From assembly GCF_012516475.1 (NCBI RefSeq), contig NZ_CP051217.1:868001-932000 (forward strand): a stretch of 64,000 bases of DNA. Reading direction: 5' to 3'. The DNA comes from Parasphingorhabdus halotolerans. GTDB taxonomy: Bacteria > Pseudomonadota > Alphaproteobacteria > Sphingomonadales > Sphingomonadaceae. Below, piece by piece: positions 31,381 to 41,141 of the stretch (within the stretch, counting starts at the first letter, position 1; every line of letters begins with the position of its first letter). The notes under the pieces were generated by a model. It saw nothing but the letters and a program-made list of their open reading frames with translations. It ran no database searches and was not told the DNA's origin. Both the position numbers and the translations under genes were made by a program.

Positions 31381-31411
31381 AAAAAAGGGCCGGATTGCTC
31401 CGGCCCCTTTT
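31381..31411 (-). terminator. Rho-independent terminator of the rpsO-pnp transcript
   Basis: On the minus strand GGGCCGGA-GCAA-TCCGGCCC forms a strong GC stem followed by six T. It lies about 20 bases after the pnp stop, marking the end of the long translation/RNA operon. Confidence 0.85.
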
Positions 31412-31432
31412 CTAATTTTATGTATCAAAGAT

Positions 31433-33724
31433 TTAGTCTTCGGTGATCGAGCTTGGCAATGGAATATCGCCGCCATCATTTTTTGGGCCATCGTTGTTAC
31501 GACCGCGTCCACCGCCAGCGTTTCCGCCATCACGACCGCGTCCACCGCCATCACGACCACGACCGCCACCGCCGCCATCCCGGCGTGGACCACGTGGTTT
31601 GTTTTCGCGTGGAGGACGGGTGTCTTCCAACTCTTCACCAGTTTCCTGATCAACAACCCGCATCGACAGACGGACTTTGCCGCGCTGATCGATTTCGAGA
31701 ACCTTGACCTTGACTTCCTGTCCTTCGGAAAGCTCGTCGGTCACTTTTTCGACACGCTCGTTCTTGATCTCGGAAACGTGAACCAGACCGTCTTTGCCGC
31801 CCATGAAATTCACGAATGCACCAAAATCAACAAGGTTTACGACTTTACCGTCATAGATTTTGCCAACTTCAGCTTCTTCGACCAGACCTTTGATCCAGGC
31901 AATGGCCGCATCAATCTGGGATTTATCGGAAGATGAAACCTTGATCAGGCCTTCATCATCAATATCCACTTTCGCGCCGGTTTCAGCAACGATTTCGCGG
32001 ATAACTTTACCGCCGGTACCGATAACTTCACGGATCTTCTCTTTGTTTATCTGCAATGTTTCGATGCGCGGAGCATGTTCGGACATTTCGGTACGAACGC
32101 TGCTCAATGCCTTGGCCATTTCGCCAAGAATATGTGCGCGGCCGCCGGAAGCTTGCTCAAGAGCAGACTTCATGATTTCCTGCGTAATGCCGGCTACCTT
32201 GATGTCCATCTGCAAGGACGTGATGCCTTTTTCGGTACCCGCAACCTTGAAGTCCATGTCGCCGAGGTGATCTTCGTCGCCGAGAATGTCGGAAAGAACC
32301 GCAAAATCTTCGCCTTCAAGGATCAAGCCCATCGCAATACCGGAAACCGGACGCGCCAACGGCACACCCGCATCCATCATCGCCAATGAACCACCGCAAA
32401 CGGTTGCCATCGAAGATGAACCATTGGACTCGGTAATGTCAGACAACACACGGATCGTGTAAGGAAATTCCTCAACTGTCGGCAATACTGGACGGAGCGC
32501 GCGGAATGCGAGCTTACCGTGGCCAGTTTCGCGGCGGCTCGTAAATCCAAAACGACCAACTTCGCCAACCGAATAGGGAGGGAAGTTATAGTGCAGCATG
32601 AAGTTTGTGTAGCTAAGGCCGTCCAAACCATCAATCATCTGCTCAGCGTCTTTGGTTCCCAAAGTCGTGGTGACAATCGCCTGCGTTTCACCGCGGGTGA
32701 ACAATGCTGAACCGTGCGTACGTGGCAGTAAGCCAACCATAGCTTCGATCGGACGAACCTGATCGAGTTTACGGCCATCAATACGCGTGCCATCTTTAAT
32801 GATCGCGCCGCGAACGATTTCGGCTTCCAGTTTCTTGACCATTTTACCGGCTGTCATCTGGGTTTGACCGTCTGCGTCGGCATATTTTTCTTTGGCTTTA
32901 TCACGAACCGCATTCAGCGCGTCGGAACGCTCTGATTTATCAGTCAACTTGTAAGCCGCAGCAATATCTTTGCCGACCAGCTTGCGCAGGTCTTCCTTGA
33001 TTTCGCTATTGTCTTCACCTGCATCCAGATCCCAAGGCTCTTTCGCAGCCTGCTCAGCCAGATCGATGATAAGACCAGCAACGTCCTTACAAGCATCATG
33101 GGCAAATTGTACTGCGCCAAGCATGACTTCTTCGGAAAGCTCTTTCGCTTCCGATTCCACCATCATCACCGCTCCGGGCGTACCGGCAACAACCAGGTCG
33201 AGTTCGCCTTCGGCAACTTCTTCCATGGAAGGGTTCAGCTGATATTCGCCTTCTTTATAACCAACACGTGCCGCACCGATTGGGCCCATGAATGGCACAC
33301 CGGAAATGGTCAGCGCCGCAGAAGCAGCAACCATCGCCAAAATATCCGGCTCGTTAACGCCGTCATAGCTCATGACTTGGCAGATGACGTTGATTTCGTT
33401 GTAGAAACCTTCGGGAAAAAGCGGACGGCACGGACGGTCAATCAAACGCGATGTCAGCGTTTCTTTTTCTGTCGCGCGGCCTTCGCGCTTGAAGAAGCCA
33501 CCTGGAATACGTCCAGCAGCCGAGAATTTTTCCTGATAGTGCACGGTCAACGGGAAGAAATCCTGTCCTTCGCGTACCGATTTAGCGGCGGTAACTGCGC
33601 ACAGCACAACCGTTTCGCCGAGAGTCGCGAGTACCGCGCCATCAGCCTGACGAGCAATACGGCCCGTTTCGAGGGTGAGGGTTTGTCCGCCCCATTCCAT
33701 TTCGACTTTTTTTACATCAAACAT
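31433..33724 (-). CDS. pnp: Polyribonucleotide nucleotidyltransferase (PNPase)
   Basis: Phosphorolytic 3'-5' exoribonuclease of the degradosome and RNA turnover. Two RNase PH domains flank a helical domain (residues about 1-545), followed by KH ([17 protein letters not shown]) and S1 ([20 protein letters not shown]). The catalytic Asp region is ADGQTQ/GTKDAEQ-like, with [13 protein letters not shown] in the second PH domain. The start at 33724 has AAGGAAAT just upstream. After S1 there is an unusual tail of about 60 residues rich in Arg-Gly-Asp and Gly ([18 protein letters not shown]), then an acidic end. It is the last gene of the operon. Confidence 0.95.
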   Translation of the reverse strand: MFDVKKVEMEWGGQTLTLETGRIARQADGAVLATLGETVVLCAVTAAKSVREGQDFFPLTVHYQEKFSAAGRIPGGFFKREGRATEKETLTSRLIDRPCRPLFPEGFYNEINVICQVMSYDGVNEPDILAMVAASAALTISGVPFMGPIGAARVGYKEGEYQLNPSMEEVAEGELDLVVAGTPGAVMMVESEAKELSEEVMLGAVQFAHDACKDVAGLIIDLAEQAAKEPWDLDAGEDNSEIKEDLRKLVGKDIAAAYKLTDKSERSDALNAVRDKAKEKYADADGQTQMTAGKMVKKLEAEIVRGAIIKDGTRIDGRKLDQVRPIEAMVGLLPRTHGSALFTRGETQAIVTTTLGTKDAEQMIDGLDGLSYTNFMLHYNFPPYSVGEVGRFGFTSRRETGHGKLAFRALRPVLPTVEEFPYTIRVLSDITESNGSSSMATVCGGSLAMMDAGVPLARPVSGIAMGLILEGEDFAVLSDILGDEDHLGDMDFKVAGTEKGITSLQMDIKVAGITQEIMKSALEQASGGRAHILGEMAKALSSVRTEMSEHAPRIETLQINKEKIREVIGTGGKVIREIVAETGAKVDIDDEGLIKVSSSDKSQIDAAIAWIKGLVEEAEVGKIYDGKVVNLVDFGAFVNFMGGKDGLVHVSEIKNERVEKVTDELSEGQEVKVKVLEIDQRGKVRLSMRVVDQETGEELEDTRPPRENKPRGPRRDGGGGGRGRDGGGRGRDGGNAGGGRGRNNDGPKNDGGDIPLPSSITED

Positions 33725-33866
33725 TCTAGTATTTCCTTTGTCCCGCCTGCCCAATGCAGTGCGGGGGCTTTCAATTGCTGAGCAATCCGGCCCAGCATCG
33801 GTTGGGAGCTAATCTCGCTCCCTTCATTCGCCAACTTCTACCTTATTGTGGAATTTGGCGTTTTAC

Positions 33867-33936
33867 CGTTAGTGGTGAGGTTGTCGAAACACGCTTCAAG
33901 ACGAGAGGCGTCCTTCGACAGGCTCAGGACTAACGG
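33867..33936. repeat. Inverted repeat family C, copy 1 (rpsO-pnp gap)
   Basis: CCGTTAGTGGTGAGGTTGTCGAA at one end mirrors TTCGACAGGCTCAGGACTAACGG at the other, around a short centre containing GTCCTTCGACAGG. The same core (CCTGAGCxTGTCGAAGGAC and its complement) recurs at about 37.3 kb and 54.8 kb. It sits in the leader between rpsO and pnp. Confidence 0.75.
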
Positions 33937-33945
33937 AGATACGAA

Positions 33946-33975
33946 AACGGCCCCCTTATGGGAGCCGCCCTCAAA
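33946..33975 (-). terminator. Possible hairpin after rpsO
   Basis: On the minus strand GGCTCCC-ATAA-GGGGGCC (one G-T pair) is followed by GTTTTC, immediately downstream of the rpsO stop. It could attenuate or process the rpsO-pnp message, as known in other bacteria. Confidence 0.45.
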
Positions 33976-33979
33976 ATTC

Positions 33980-34249
33980 TTACTTACGCAAGCCTAAGTC
34001 TTTAATCAGCTTGGCGTAGCGTTCCACGTCTTTCTTGCGGAGATAGTCCAGCAAGCTGCGACGCTTGTTTACCATCATCAACAACCCGCGACGCGAGTGA
34101 TGGTCTTTGTGATGGCCTTTAAAATGGTCTGTCAGGTTCACAATACGCTCGGTGAGCACGGCAACCTGAACTTCGGGGGAACCTGTATCGCCTTCGGTCT
34201 GGCCGAATTTCTTGATCAGTTCCTGTTTTTTTTCTGCAGTAATAGTCAT
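33980..34249 (-). CDS. rpsO: 30S ribosomal protein S15
   Basis: Primary 16S rRNA-binding protein of the small subunit. It has 89 residues from the ATG at 34249, the standard length, with family motifs [30 protein letters not shown] and [22 protein letters not shown] lies upstream of the start; the ATG at 34258 would add three residues. Between truB and pnp as in most bacteria. Confidence 0.96.
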   Translation of the reverse strand: MTITAEKKQELIKKFGQTEGDTGSPEVQVAVLTERIVNLTDHFKGHHKDHHSRRGLLMMVNKRRSLLDYLRKKDVERYAKLIKDLGLRK

Positions 34250-34275
34250 TGTAATCAATTTCCTTCGAACATCAC

Positions 34276-35292
34276 TTACATGTTAAACCCGCGAACCACC
34301 TTTACGGTGCCATCAACAATCTCTGCTAGCGCAACCGGAGAACCTGCGTTCTCTGTCGCCAGAAAAGTCCCGTTGATTGCGGGGTTCCTGACCATTTCCT
34401 TTGGCAAATTCCTAACGTCCAGCGTTAAGCCTTGCCGAAGCATTTTTGCCTGATCAGGAGCGAGGTCAAAAGCCGGGATGTCGTCCAGCCCTGCCTCAAG
34501 TGGCAAAAGGTATTCTTTAATGTCCGCGCCCTTACCAATTTCATCGAGTTTGTCCAGCGAAATCGCGTGATCTAGGGTGAATGGGCCTGCCTTTGTGCGG
34601 CGTAGCATCGAGACATGGCCGTAAGTCCCAAGAGCGCGGGCGATATCGCGGGCGAGAGATCGGATATAGGTGCCTTTTGAGACGGTGGCGGTCAGGGTGA
34701 TGCTGTTAAGCCCCTCCCCTTTAGGGGAGGGGTTGGGGTGGGGCTCATCGTCGGCAGCGCCCTGTAGACTAGATTCCCCACCCCCGGCCCCTCCCCTGAC
34801 GGGGAGGGGTGAAATAGAGTAAACCGTCACCCCCCTGACCTTCATCTCTACCTCAATGCCGGCCCGCGCCAGATCATAGGCCCGCTTGCCATCAATCTTC
34901 AGCGCAGAATATTTCGGTGGTATCTGTTCAATCGGCCCGGTAAACTGCGGCAAAACCGCTTCAATCTCCGCCACAGTAGGCCGATGATCAGAAACTTCTG
35001 TAACATCGCTTTCCACATCCAGCGTTTCGGTCTCTGTCCCAAACCCAATGGTAAATTCATATATCTTCGAAGCGTCCAGCATGCGTCCGCAAAGCTTCGT
35101 CGCCTCCCCAATCGCAATCGGCAAAACCCCGGTCGCCAGCGGATCCAGCGTCCCGCCATGCCCCACCTTCAGCTTGTTCTTGCCCTTGCCAAGCAAGCCA
35201 GCCTCCCGCAAATTCCGCTTCACAGCCCCAACCGCCTGCGTCGAGCCTAGTTCAAGCGGTTTATCAAGAATGATCCAACCGTGGGGTTTCAC
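34276..35292 (-). CDS. truB: tRNA pseudouridine(55) synthase TruB with a 36-residue repeat-encoded insert
   Basis: Makes pseudouridine 55 in the T-loop of tRNAs. The catalytic Asp is in [15 protein letters not shown], and CSKG-equivalent [13 protein letters not shown] and a C-terminal PUA-like domain are present. Between VRGVTVYSI and [12 protein letters not shown] lies an in-frame 36-residue insert ([12 protein letters not shown] to [11 protein letters not shown]) encoded by a palindromic element. Family members elsewhere have a short loop here, so the insert probably sits on the surface. I choose the GTG at 35292, which overlaps the upstream TGA (GTGA) and gives [11 protein letters not shown] as the N-terminus. 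A GTG at 35319 is an alternative. Confidence 0.92.
   Translation of the reverse strand: MKPHGWIILDKPLELGSTQAVGAVKRNLREAGLLGKGKNKLKVGHGGTLDPLATGVLPIAIGEATKLCGRMLDASKIYEFTIGFGTETETLDVESDVTEVSDHRPTVAEIEAVLPQFTGPIEQIPPKYSALKIDGKRAYDLARAGIEVEMKVRGVTVYSISPLPVRGGAGGGESSLQGAADDEPHPNPSPKGEGLNSITLTATVSKGTYIRSLARDIARALGTYGHVSMLRRTKAGPFTLDHAISLDKLDEIGKGADIKEYLLPLEAGLDDIPAFDLAPDQAKMLRQGLTLDVRNLPKEMVRNPAINGTFLATENAGSPVALAEIVDGTVKVVRGFNM
34705..34812 (-). repeat. Palindromic element family A, copy in truB (108 nt)
   Basis: Minus-strand sequence begins TCACCCCTCCCCGTCAGGGG and ends CCCCTAAAGGGGAGGGGCTT. Two terminal self-palindromes and a pairing inner stem (GGGGGTGGGGA with CCCCACCCC) enclose a variable spacer of about 30 nt. 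It is exactly 36 codons long with no stop in the truB frame. Same orientation and frame as the ligA copy. Confidence 0.92.
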
Positions 35293-36026
35293 GCTTTCAT
35301 CTCTTTGGGCTTTTCCCACTCCATCACCACAAATCCCGGCACGCGGGTGTAGCGGTCACTCTTTGGATCATTCTGATCCGGCGGCGTTGGTTCGAAGAAA
35401 TGACGGAGGATCAATCCATTGGTGAGAAACGCTTCAAGATAGGCGCTCATCGGCCGGTGCCAGTTAATCACATCAATCCCTGACCAGACTTCACGATTGG
35501 CGCGTTCTTCGTGGTAGTTATCAATCACAAATTTCTGGCCATCGCCATGCTCGCCGCGCTCCCACTTTCCAGCCGTAAAATGGCCCGTCAAATTAGCTAC
35601 CAATATCGATCCACCCGGCTTGGTCACGCGGGTCATTTCTTTAATAGCGGCGCGGAAATCTTCGATATCGATCAATGACAGATAACTGATGGTCAGATCA
35701 AAGCTAGCATCTTCAAACGTCAGCTTTTCACCAATGCCAATGCGATAGTCACCGTCCGGATCGCGCTTTTGAGCCTCTTTGATGAACTGGTCGACGGGAT
35801 CAATGCCGACCCCTTTGAAACCGAATTCTTGCAGCTTGCGAGCAAAGCGCCCTTCCCCGCAGCCAATGTCCAGAAACCGGCCTTCATGTACCTTTGCACG
35901 GCCGAGCATCGCCGCATCCAGAAAAGTACGTCGCGTCCAGTCGCCGTCTTCACCAATGGATGCGATCCATGCGTCGGCAGAGCTTACCCAGCCATTCAAA
36001 TCATCAGCCACGTTCAACCGTTCCAT
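35289..36026 (-). CDS. Class I SAM-dependent methyltransferase
   Basis: Methyltransferase-domain protein of about 245 residues with SAM motif I FLDIGCGEGRFARKL and motif II region DLTISYLSLIDIEDF. The substrate is unknown. The start at 36026 ([13 protein letters not shown]) overlaps the GNAT gene stop by 13 bases; an upstream start at 36053 overlaps further. Its stop overlaps the truB GTG start. With tdk and the GNAT gene it forms a tightly coupled trio set inside the translation operon. Confidence 0.75.
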   Translation of the reverse strand: MERLNVADDLNGWVSSADAWIASIGEDGDWTRRTFLDAAMLGRAKVHEGRFLDIGCGEGRFARKLQEFGFKGVGIDPVDQFIKEAQKRDPDGDYRIGIGEKLTFEDASFDLTISYLSLIDIEDFRAAIKEMTRVTKPGGSILVANLTGHFTAGKWERGEHGDGQKFVIDNYHEERANREVWSGIDVINWHRPMSAYLEAFLTNGLILRHFFEPTPPDQNDPKSDRYTRVPGFVVMEWEKPKEMKA

Positions 36027-36550
36027 TCTTCTTTCAGCAGACCAAATACGCACGTATCCCTTACATATCCAGTCCAGGTGATACGATTTTTGCGCAACGT
36101 GCCTTCATGTTTAGCGCCAAGTTTCAACACCGCCGCCTGCGAACGCTTGTTACGGCCATCGACACGGAATTCGATTTTGGTAAATCCATTGGCAAAGGCA
36201 TGATCAATCATTAGTTTTTTCATGATGTCATTAAACCCGCTGCCGCGCACAGATGGCGCGATATAGGTGCCGCCGATTTCCAACACGCCGTGCTGGTCGG
36301 GGTTGATATAATTGCTCATCCCGACAACCTTGTTCGTCTCGGTATTGATCACCGCAAATTGTACCCATGATTTCAGATCATGAAACGCGGCCATCGCCTT
36401 GTCGAAATCATCACCGAGCATATTGATCGGATAAATTTCCCAAATCTCCTGGTCCTCTGCACAGGCGGCGCGCAGGGGTTCAACGTGACGCTTTTGCAAA
36501 GGTTCGAGGCGGACTGAGCCTTCTTCCAGTGTGGCGGATAGTTCAGCCAT
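36014..36550 (-). CDS. GNAT family N-acetyltransferase
   Basis: Acetyltransferase of the RimJ/RimL-like branch of GNAT ([15 protein letters not shown] start, [20 protein letters not shown] as the acetyl-CoA loop region, [24 protein letters not shown], a typical RimJ/L C-terminal motif). It may acetylate a protein N-terminus or a small molecule. The start at 36550 gives an eight-base overlap with tdk; a longer frame to 36607 lies wholly within tdk. About 178 residues. Confidence 0.8.
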   Translation of the reverse strand: MAELSATLEEGSVRLEPLQKRHVEPLRAACAEDQEIWEIYPINMLGDDFDKAMAAFHDLKSWVQFAVINTETNKVVGMSNYINPDQHGVLEIGGTYIAPSVRGSGFNDIMKKLMIDHAFANGFTKIEFRVDGRNKRSQAAVLKLGAKHEGTLRKNRITWTGYVRDTCVFGLLKEEWNG

Positions 36551-37121
36551 TGAGCCTCTCAACAAAATGCTTCCGGCACAGCGCGATATAGCTTTCATTG
36601 CCACCAATTTCGGTCTGTTCGCCCGCCGCTATCGCCTTGCCCGACGCATCAATCCGCAGATTCATCGTCGCCTTGCGCCCGCATTCGCAGACTGCTTTGA
36701 GTTCCACCAAACTATCAGCAAGCCCAAGTAGCTTGGCAGAACCCGGAAACAAATTTCCCTGAAAATCGGTGCGCAGCCCATAGCAAAGCACCGGAATCCC
36801 TGCTTCATCCGCCAGTCGCGCGCATTGCCAGACCTGTTCTTCGGAGAGAAACTGCGCTTCGTCGATCAGCACACAGGCCAGTTTATTTTCTGCCTGTTCT
36901 TCGCTTACCGCCGCGAACATATCCGTGCCTTCATGAAAACGATGCGCATCGGCGTTTAACCCAATGCGCGACGCAATAGCGCCAAAAGACGCGCGGTTAT
37001 CAATAGCGGCGGTCCACAACATCACCTTCATGCCTCGCTCGCCATAGTTGAACGCGGCCTGCAGCAAATTGGTCGATTTTCCGGCGTTCATCGAGGCGTA
37101 GTAGAAATAGAGTTTGGCCAT
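36543..37121 (-). CDS. tdk: Thymidine kinase
   Basis: Phosphorylates thymidine with ATP in the salvage pathway. Walker A is MNAGKST near residue 10 and the Walker B-like motif is VLIDEAQFL. The type II zinc lasso is present ([12 protein letters not shown], then a downstream Cys in IALCRKHF). From the ATG at 37121 it has 192 residues, the usual size; an upstream extension to 37178 reads through a dispersed repeat. First gene of the trio between rbfA and truB. Confidence 0.92.
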   Translation of the reverse strand: MAKLYFYYASMNAGKSTNLLQAAFNYGERGMKVMLWTAAIDNRASFGAIASRIGLNADAHRFHEGTDMFAAVSEEQAENKLACVLIDEAQFLSEEQVWQCARLADEAGIPVLCYGLRTDFQGNLFPGSAKLLGLADSLVELKAVCECGRKATMNLRIDASGKAIAAGEQTEIGGNESYIALCRKHFVERLNG

Positions 37122-37148
37122 GGATTCGGTCTTTAACCGGAAAAAACC

Positions 37149-37233
37149 GTCATTGCGAGGAACGAAGTGACGAAGCAATCCAGAGCGTCGGTGCGTGCCG
37201 CTCTGGATTGCCGCGCTTCGCTCGCAACGACGA
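37149..37233. repeat. Inverted repeat family B, copy 1
   Basis: GTCATTGCGAG...CAATCCAGAG on the left mirrors CTCTGGATTGCCG...CTCGCAACGACG on the right, around a short centre. The same element, with the same outer arms, is at about 44.45-44.53 kb. It lies upstream of tdk. Confidence 0.85.
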
Positions 37234-37271
37234 GAGGCTAAGACTGACTGGAATCCAAATCCTTAGCAAAG

Positions 37272-37372
37272 GCTCCGTTCGTCCTGAGCTTATCGAAGGA
37301 CGATTGTTCGTGTCGGCTGTGGTTGAGCTTTGCTCGCCCTCCGGGTCGACAGGCTCAGCACGAACGATGTAT
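37272..37372. repeat. Inverted repeat family C, copy 2
   Basis: CGTTCGTCCTGAGCTTATCG AAGGAC at one end and GTCGACAGGCTCAGCACGAACG at the other, with a centre containing TTGAGCTTTGCTCGCC. It lies immediately downstream of the rbfA stop. Confidence 0.8.
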
Positions 37373-37373
37373 T

Positions 37374-37772
37374 CTAATCCCGCTCCAAGTCCTGCGCCAC
37401 CTTGGGATGGTTCAGCAACTTCTCGACATGCTCGGCCGTATCGAAGCTATCGTCCGCCAAAAACTTCAGCTTCGCCGCATATTTCATTTGCACCCGCTTG
37501 GCGACTTCCTTCTGGAAGAACGCGGTGTTGGTCTTTAGCGCCTTGAGCACATCCGCCTCATTCGCACCCAGCAAGGGTTTCACAAACACCGTTGCATGGC
37601 GCAAATCCGGCGACATACGCACCTCGGTTACGCTAACGCTGGTCGCGGTGAGCAATTCATCATGCACCTCGCCGCGCATCAGCAGCTCCGACAAAATATG
37701 CCGAACCTGCTCGCCCACACGCAGCAAACGCACCGAGCGGCCTTCAGGAGATGTATCGTTATATTTTGCCAT
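37374..37772 (-). CDS. rbfA: Ribosome-binding factor A
   Basis: Binds free 30S subunits and helps 16S rRNA 5' end maturation. KH-like fold of 132 residues. Family motifs [38 protein letters not shown] and [23 protein letters not shown] at 37772 ([11 protein letters not shown]) is preferred over 37790. Between infB and the tdk trio. Confidence 0.93.
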   Translation of the reverse strand: MAKYNDTSPEGRSVRLLRVGEQVRHILSELLMRGEVHDELLTATSVSVTEVRMSPDLRHATVFVKPLLGANEADVLKALKTNTAFFQKEVAKRVQMKYAAKLKFLADDSFDTAEHVEKLLNHPKVAQDLERD

Positions 37773-37783
37773 AATCGTACAAC

Positions 37784-37851
37784 ACGTCATCCCGAACTTG
37801 TTTCGGGATCTCCATCGGGGCGAGATGCTGAAACAAGTTCAGCATGACGAC
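37784..37851. repeat. Inverted repeat D between infB and rbfA
   Basis: CGTCATCCCGAACTTGTTTC at the left pairs imperfectly with GAAACAAGTTCAGCATGACG at the right around ATCTCCATCGGGGCGAGAT. Only this copy is seen in the window. No T run follows, so it is not a simple terminator. Confidence 0.75.
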
Positions 37852-37856
37852 CTTCC

Positions 37857-40394
37857 TTAAAGCACCCTTTCTTTCTCCGTAACCTCAAACACCTCAAGCA
37901 TATCGCCCGGCTGGATATCGTTGGTATCCTCCAGCACAGCACCACATTCCATACCGGCACGGACCTCTTCGACATCGTCTTTGAAGCGGCGCAGCGAGGC
38001 GATCGTGGTTGCGCTGACGATAACATCGTCGCGGGTGAGACGGGCGAATAGACCCTTCTTGAGCGAACCTTCGGTAACGAGCAAACCAGCGGCCTTGTCT
38101 TTCTTGCCGGATTTGAACACCTCTTTTACTTCGGCGCGGCCCATGACGTTCTCGATCTTCTCAGGACCAAGTTCACCGGCCATTTCGGCGCGGATTTCAT
38201 CGGTCAGATCATAGATGATATCGAAATATTTCAGGCGGACACCATCGCGTTTGGCAATCTCGCGCGCCTTGGCATTGGGACGCACGTTAAAGCCGATAAT
38301 CGGCGCGTTGCTCGCCGCCGCCAGCGTCACGTCGCTCTCGGTAATTGCGCCGACACCGCTGTGCAAAATGCGCACCTTGATATCGTCATTCGAGATTTTG
38401 TTGAGTGCCTGCACAATCGCCTGGGTGGAACCCTGCACATCGGCTTTCACCAGCAGCGGGAATTCCACCGCCTGATCAGCCGCAGCAGAGAACATATTCT
38501 CAAGAGAAGTTGGAGCTTGGGTAGTGCGCTGCAGTTTCTCCTGCTCGGCGCGATAGGCGGCAACTTCACGGGCGCGGGATTCATTCTCCACTACCGTTAG
38601 CTTATCACCGGCTGATGGTACGCCAGACAGACCGAGCACTTCGACCGGCACCGATGGTCCGGCCTCTTTGGTCTGCTTGCCCTTGTCATCAATCAACGCC
38701 CGTACTTTACCGGTGTGCGGACCAACGACAAAAATATCGCCGCGTTTCAATGTGCCGCGCTTGACCAAGACAGTCGCCACGGGGCCGCGACCTTTGTCCA
38801 GTTGCGCCTCGACCACAATACCTTCTGCCGCCCGATCCGGACGCGCTTTTAGCTCAAGCAATTCCGCTTGAACGTGGATTTTCTCCATGAGTTCATCAAG
38901 ATTGATTTTCTTGAGTGCGGACACTTCCACATCGAGAACATCACCGGACATTTCCTCCACAATCACTTCATGTTCGAGCAAACGGGTTCGGACCGTTGTT
39001 GGATCAGCGCCTTCCTTGTCGATTTTGTTGATCGCCACAATCATCGGCACATCGGCAGCTTTGGTATGGTTGATCGCTTCAATCGTCTGCGGCATCAAGC
39101 CATCATCAGCAGCGACGACCAATATTACGATATCCGTCACATTGGCACCGCGCATCCGCATTTCGGTAAACGCTTCATGACCCGGTGTGTCGAGAAATGT
39201 AACGGTGTCGCCGTTTTTCATTTTAACCTGATAAGCGCCGATATGCTGGGTAATCCCGCCTGCTTCGCCCTTCACCACATCGGTGCCGCGCAGTGCATCA
39301 AGCAGAGAGGTTTTGCCGTGATCAACATGGCCCATGATCGTAACAACCGGTGGACGCGGTTTCAGCGTTTCTTCCGGATCAACATCTTCTTCGGTTTTGA
39401 TTTCGACGTCAGAAGCAGAAACACGCTGGATCGTATGGCCGAATTCTTCGACCAACAGTTCAGCCGTATCCTGATCAATCGTCTGGTTGACGGTGACCAT
39501 GCTACCCATGTTGAACAAAGATTTGACGAGGTCAGCGCCCTTCTCACCCATACGCTTGGAGAGTTCCTGCACGGTAATCGCTTCTGGCACGATCACTTCG
39601 CGATATTGTTTTTCACGCGGTTCGCGCGGTTGGCCCGAACGTTGCGCGCGCTTCTCTTTTTCGCGCGCGCGTTTGAGCGCTGCTAGCGAGCGCGCGCGTG
39701 CCGCACCATCTTCACCGCGCAGAGCACTGGTAACAGTCAGCTTGCCCGATTGGCGGCGATCATTGCGCTCCGCTTTTCCAGATTTGGCTTTCTCCGGTTT
39801 CGCGCGTTTTGGCGATTCAACCGGCGTAAATTTCCGCGCTGGCGGATGTTTCGCCGCTGCCGCAGCTTCTTCCGGTTCTGGAGCAGCTGAGGCATCTGCC
39901 GCTGCATCAGCAGCCTCGGCAGCCGCTTTTTCAGCAGCGGCTATCTCTTCCTGCGCCTTTTTAGCAGCCTCTTCCTCAGCCTTTCGGTTTTCTTCAGCCC
40001 GCTCTTTTTCTTCAGCGGTTTGAGCCTTTTTGGCCTTGGTATCACGCTTGCGCGCTGCTTCATTGGCCGAAAGACGCGCTTCTTCCGCTTCACGCAGCAA
40101 TTTGGCCTGCATTTCCTGACGAGTCAGGGCATCCGGTTTCGGAGCGACAGGTGCTGGCGCAGGTTTTTTAGCCTCTACCGGCGCGGGTGGTGGAACAGGG
40201 GTTTCCTTGATAATGTCCTTGGCCGCTTCCTGCGCGCCCGGCTTTCCTACAAGTTTCTTGCGCTTGACCTCGACCACCACCTTGTTGGTGCGGCCATGAC
40301 TAAACGTCTGCTTGACTTCGCCAGGTTCAACCGAGCGCTTAAGCCCCAAAGGCTTGCGTGCAGGTTTTGACGTATCTTTTGTATCTTCACTCAT
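37857..40394 (-). CDS. infB: Translation initiation factor IF-2
   Basis: GTPase that places initiator tRNA on the ribosome. The N-terminal ~290 residues are low-complexity Lys/Glu/Ala-rich (a long charged helical region), then an IF2_N motif ([21 protein letters not shown]), then the G domain with [17 protein letters not shown] and NKID, and domains II to IV. Length 845, as in related alphaproteobacteria. It lies 63 bases after ylxR. Confidence 0.96.
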   Translation of the reverse strand: MSEDTKDTSKPARKPLGLKRSVEPGEVKQTFSHGRTNKVVVEVKRKKLVGKPGAQEAAKDIIKETPVPPPAPVEAKKPAPAPVAPKPDALTRQEMQAKLLREAEEARLSANEAARKRDTKAKKAQTAEEKERAEENRKAEEEAAKKAQEEIAAAEKAAAEAADAAADASAAPEPEEAAAAAKHPPARKFTPVESPKRAKPEKAKSGKAERNDRRQSGKLTVTSALRGEDGAARARSLAALKRAREKEKRAQRSGQPREPREKQYREVIVPEAITVQELSKRMGEKGADLVKSLFNMGSMVTVNQTIDQDTAELLVEEFGHTIQRVSASDVEIKTEEDVDPEETLKPRPPVVTIMGHVDHGKTSLLDALRGTDVVKGEAGGITQHIGAYQVKMKNGDTVTFLDTPGHEAFTEMRMRGANVTDIVILVVAADDGLMPQTIEAINHTKAADVPMIVAINKIDKEGADPTTVRTRLLEHEVIVEEMSGDVLDVEVSALKKINLDELMEKIHVQAELLELKARPDRAAEGIVVEAQLDKGRGPVATVLVKRGTLKRGDIFVVGPHTGKVRALIDDKGKQTKEAGPSVPVEVLGLSGVPSAGDKLTVVENESRAREVAAYRAEQEKLQRTTQAPTSLENMFSAAADQAVEFPLLVKADVQGSTQAIVQALNKISNDDIKVRILHSGVGAITESDVTLAAASNAPIIGFNVRPNAKAREIAKRDGVRLKYFDIIYDLTDEIRAEMAGELGPEKIENVMGRAEVKEVFKSGKKDKAAGLLVTEGSLKKGLFARLTRDDVIVSATTIASLRRFKDDVEEVRAGMECGAVLEDTNDIQPGDMLEVFEVTEKERVL

Positions 40395-40457
40395 CGAACA
40401 GACTTAATCCTTAAAATATATAAACTTCAATATGTTGGTCGCTTCACTTCAATAAAC

Positions 40458-41141
40458 TTATGCAACCTTCTTTTCGTCTTCATCATTCTCTTTATCAGAA
40501 CCGATGAAGTGCCGCCATCTTTCCAGATTATGCGATATTCGCCCCGCTGCGCGCTTGTCGGTTATCCCGATATGCACCACATTCTGGCGGCCCAATGCCA
40601 CAGAAAGCCCCTGCCGGTCCACCGGCAATATTTGCCCATGAATATCCTGCCCTTCGCGGTCGCTCCCGACGCGCCAAGCCTGATCCAGTTTGGAATTGCC
40701 ATCGCGGCCCGCATCCGACGCGTGTAGCAGCATAACCAGATCGCCCTGCCGCGCCGCTGTTTCAATTTTCTCGGAACCCGTCAACAAAGTGCCGCCGCGC
40801 GCTTCCAGTCCCAATCTGTCTAATGTGGCGCGTTCCAGCGCTTTTTCAATGAGCTGAGCGAGATTATCGGGGATATCCAGCTTACCGGTCTTGAACGCCC
40901 GCGAAAAAGCACCTTTGAGTTGACCTTTTGCATGCGCCACCTCTAGAGCGGCCCGATCAACGCTAATCCATGCGCCCCGTCCCGGCGCTTTCGCGCGAAC
41001 ATCCGGAGCGATCTGGTCATCGGGGCTCAACGCCAAACGCACCAATCCATCCTGAGGAAGACTTTTCCCAGTCAAAATGCATTTACGGTGTGGCGCGCTT
41101 TCTAGTTGATTAGAAGGCGTCTCATTGGGGAGCTTCCGCAT
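40458..41141 (-). CDS. ylxR: YlxR/DUF448 RNA-binding protein fused to an L7Ae-like domain
   Basis: Putative nucleic-acid-binding protein encoded between nusA and infB. The N-terminal YlxR domain shows RKCILTGKSLPQDGLVRLALSPD and GRGAWISVDR. The second half (residues ~110-210) looks like an L7Ae/YlxQ-type domain (GDLVMLLHASDAGRD...), followed by a charged tail. Start at 41141, with GGGGAGGA just upstream and a 20-base overlap with the end of nusA. Longer open frames into nusA are shadows. Confidence 0.85.
   Translation of the reverse strand: MRKLPNETPSNQLESAPHRKCILTGKSLPQDGLVRLALSPDDQIAPDVRAKAPGRGAWISVDRAALEVAHAKGQLKGAFSRAFKTGKLDIPDNLAQLIEKALERATLDRLGLEARGGTLLTGSEKIETAARQGDLVMLLHASDAGRDGNSKLDQAWRVGSDREGQDIHGQILPVDRQGLSVALGRQNVVHIGITDKRAAGRISHNLERWRHFIGSDKENDEDEKKVA

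Noticed and set aside
31441..31650. Pro/Arg-rich plus-strand ORF opposite the pnp tail
   Set aside because: It is the antisense image of the Gly/Arg-rich PNPase tail.
37122..37178. N-terminal extension of thymidine kinase
   Set aside because: The extension is encoded by the family B repeat; ATG 37121 gives the standard N-terminus and length.
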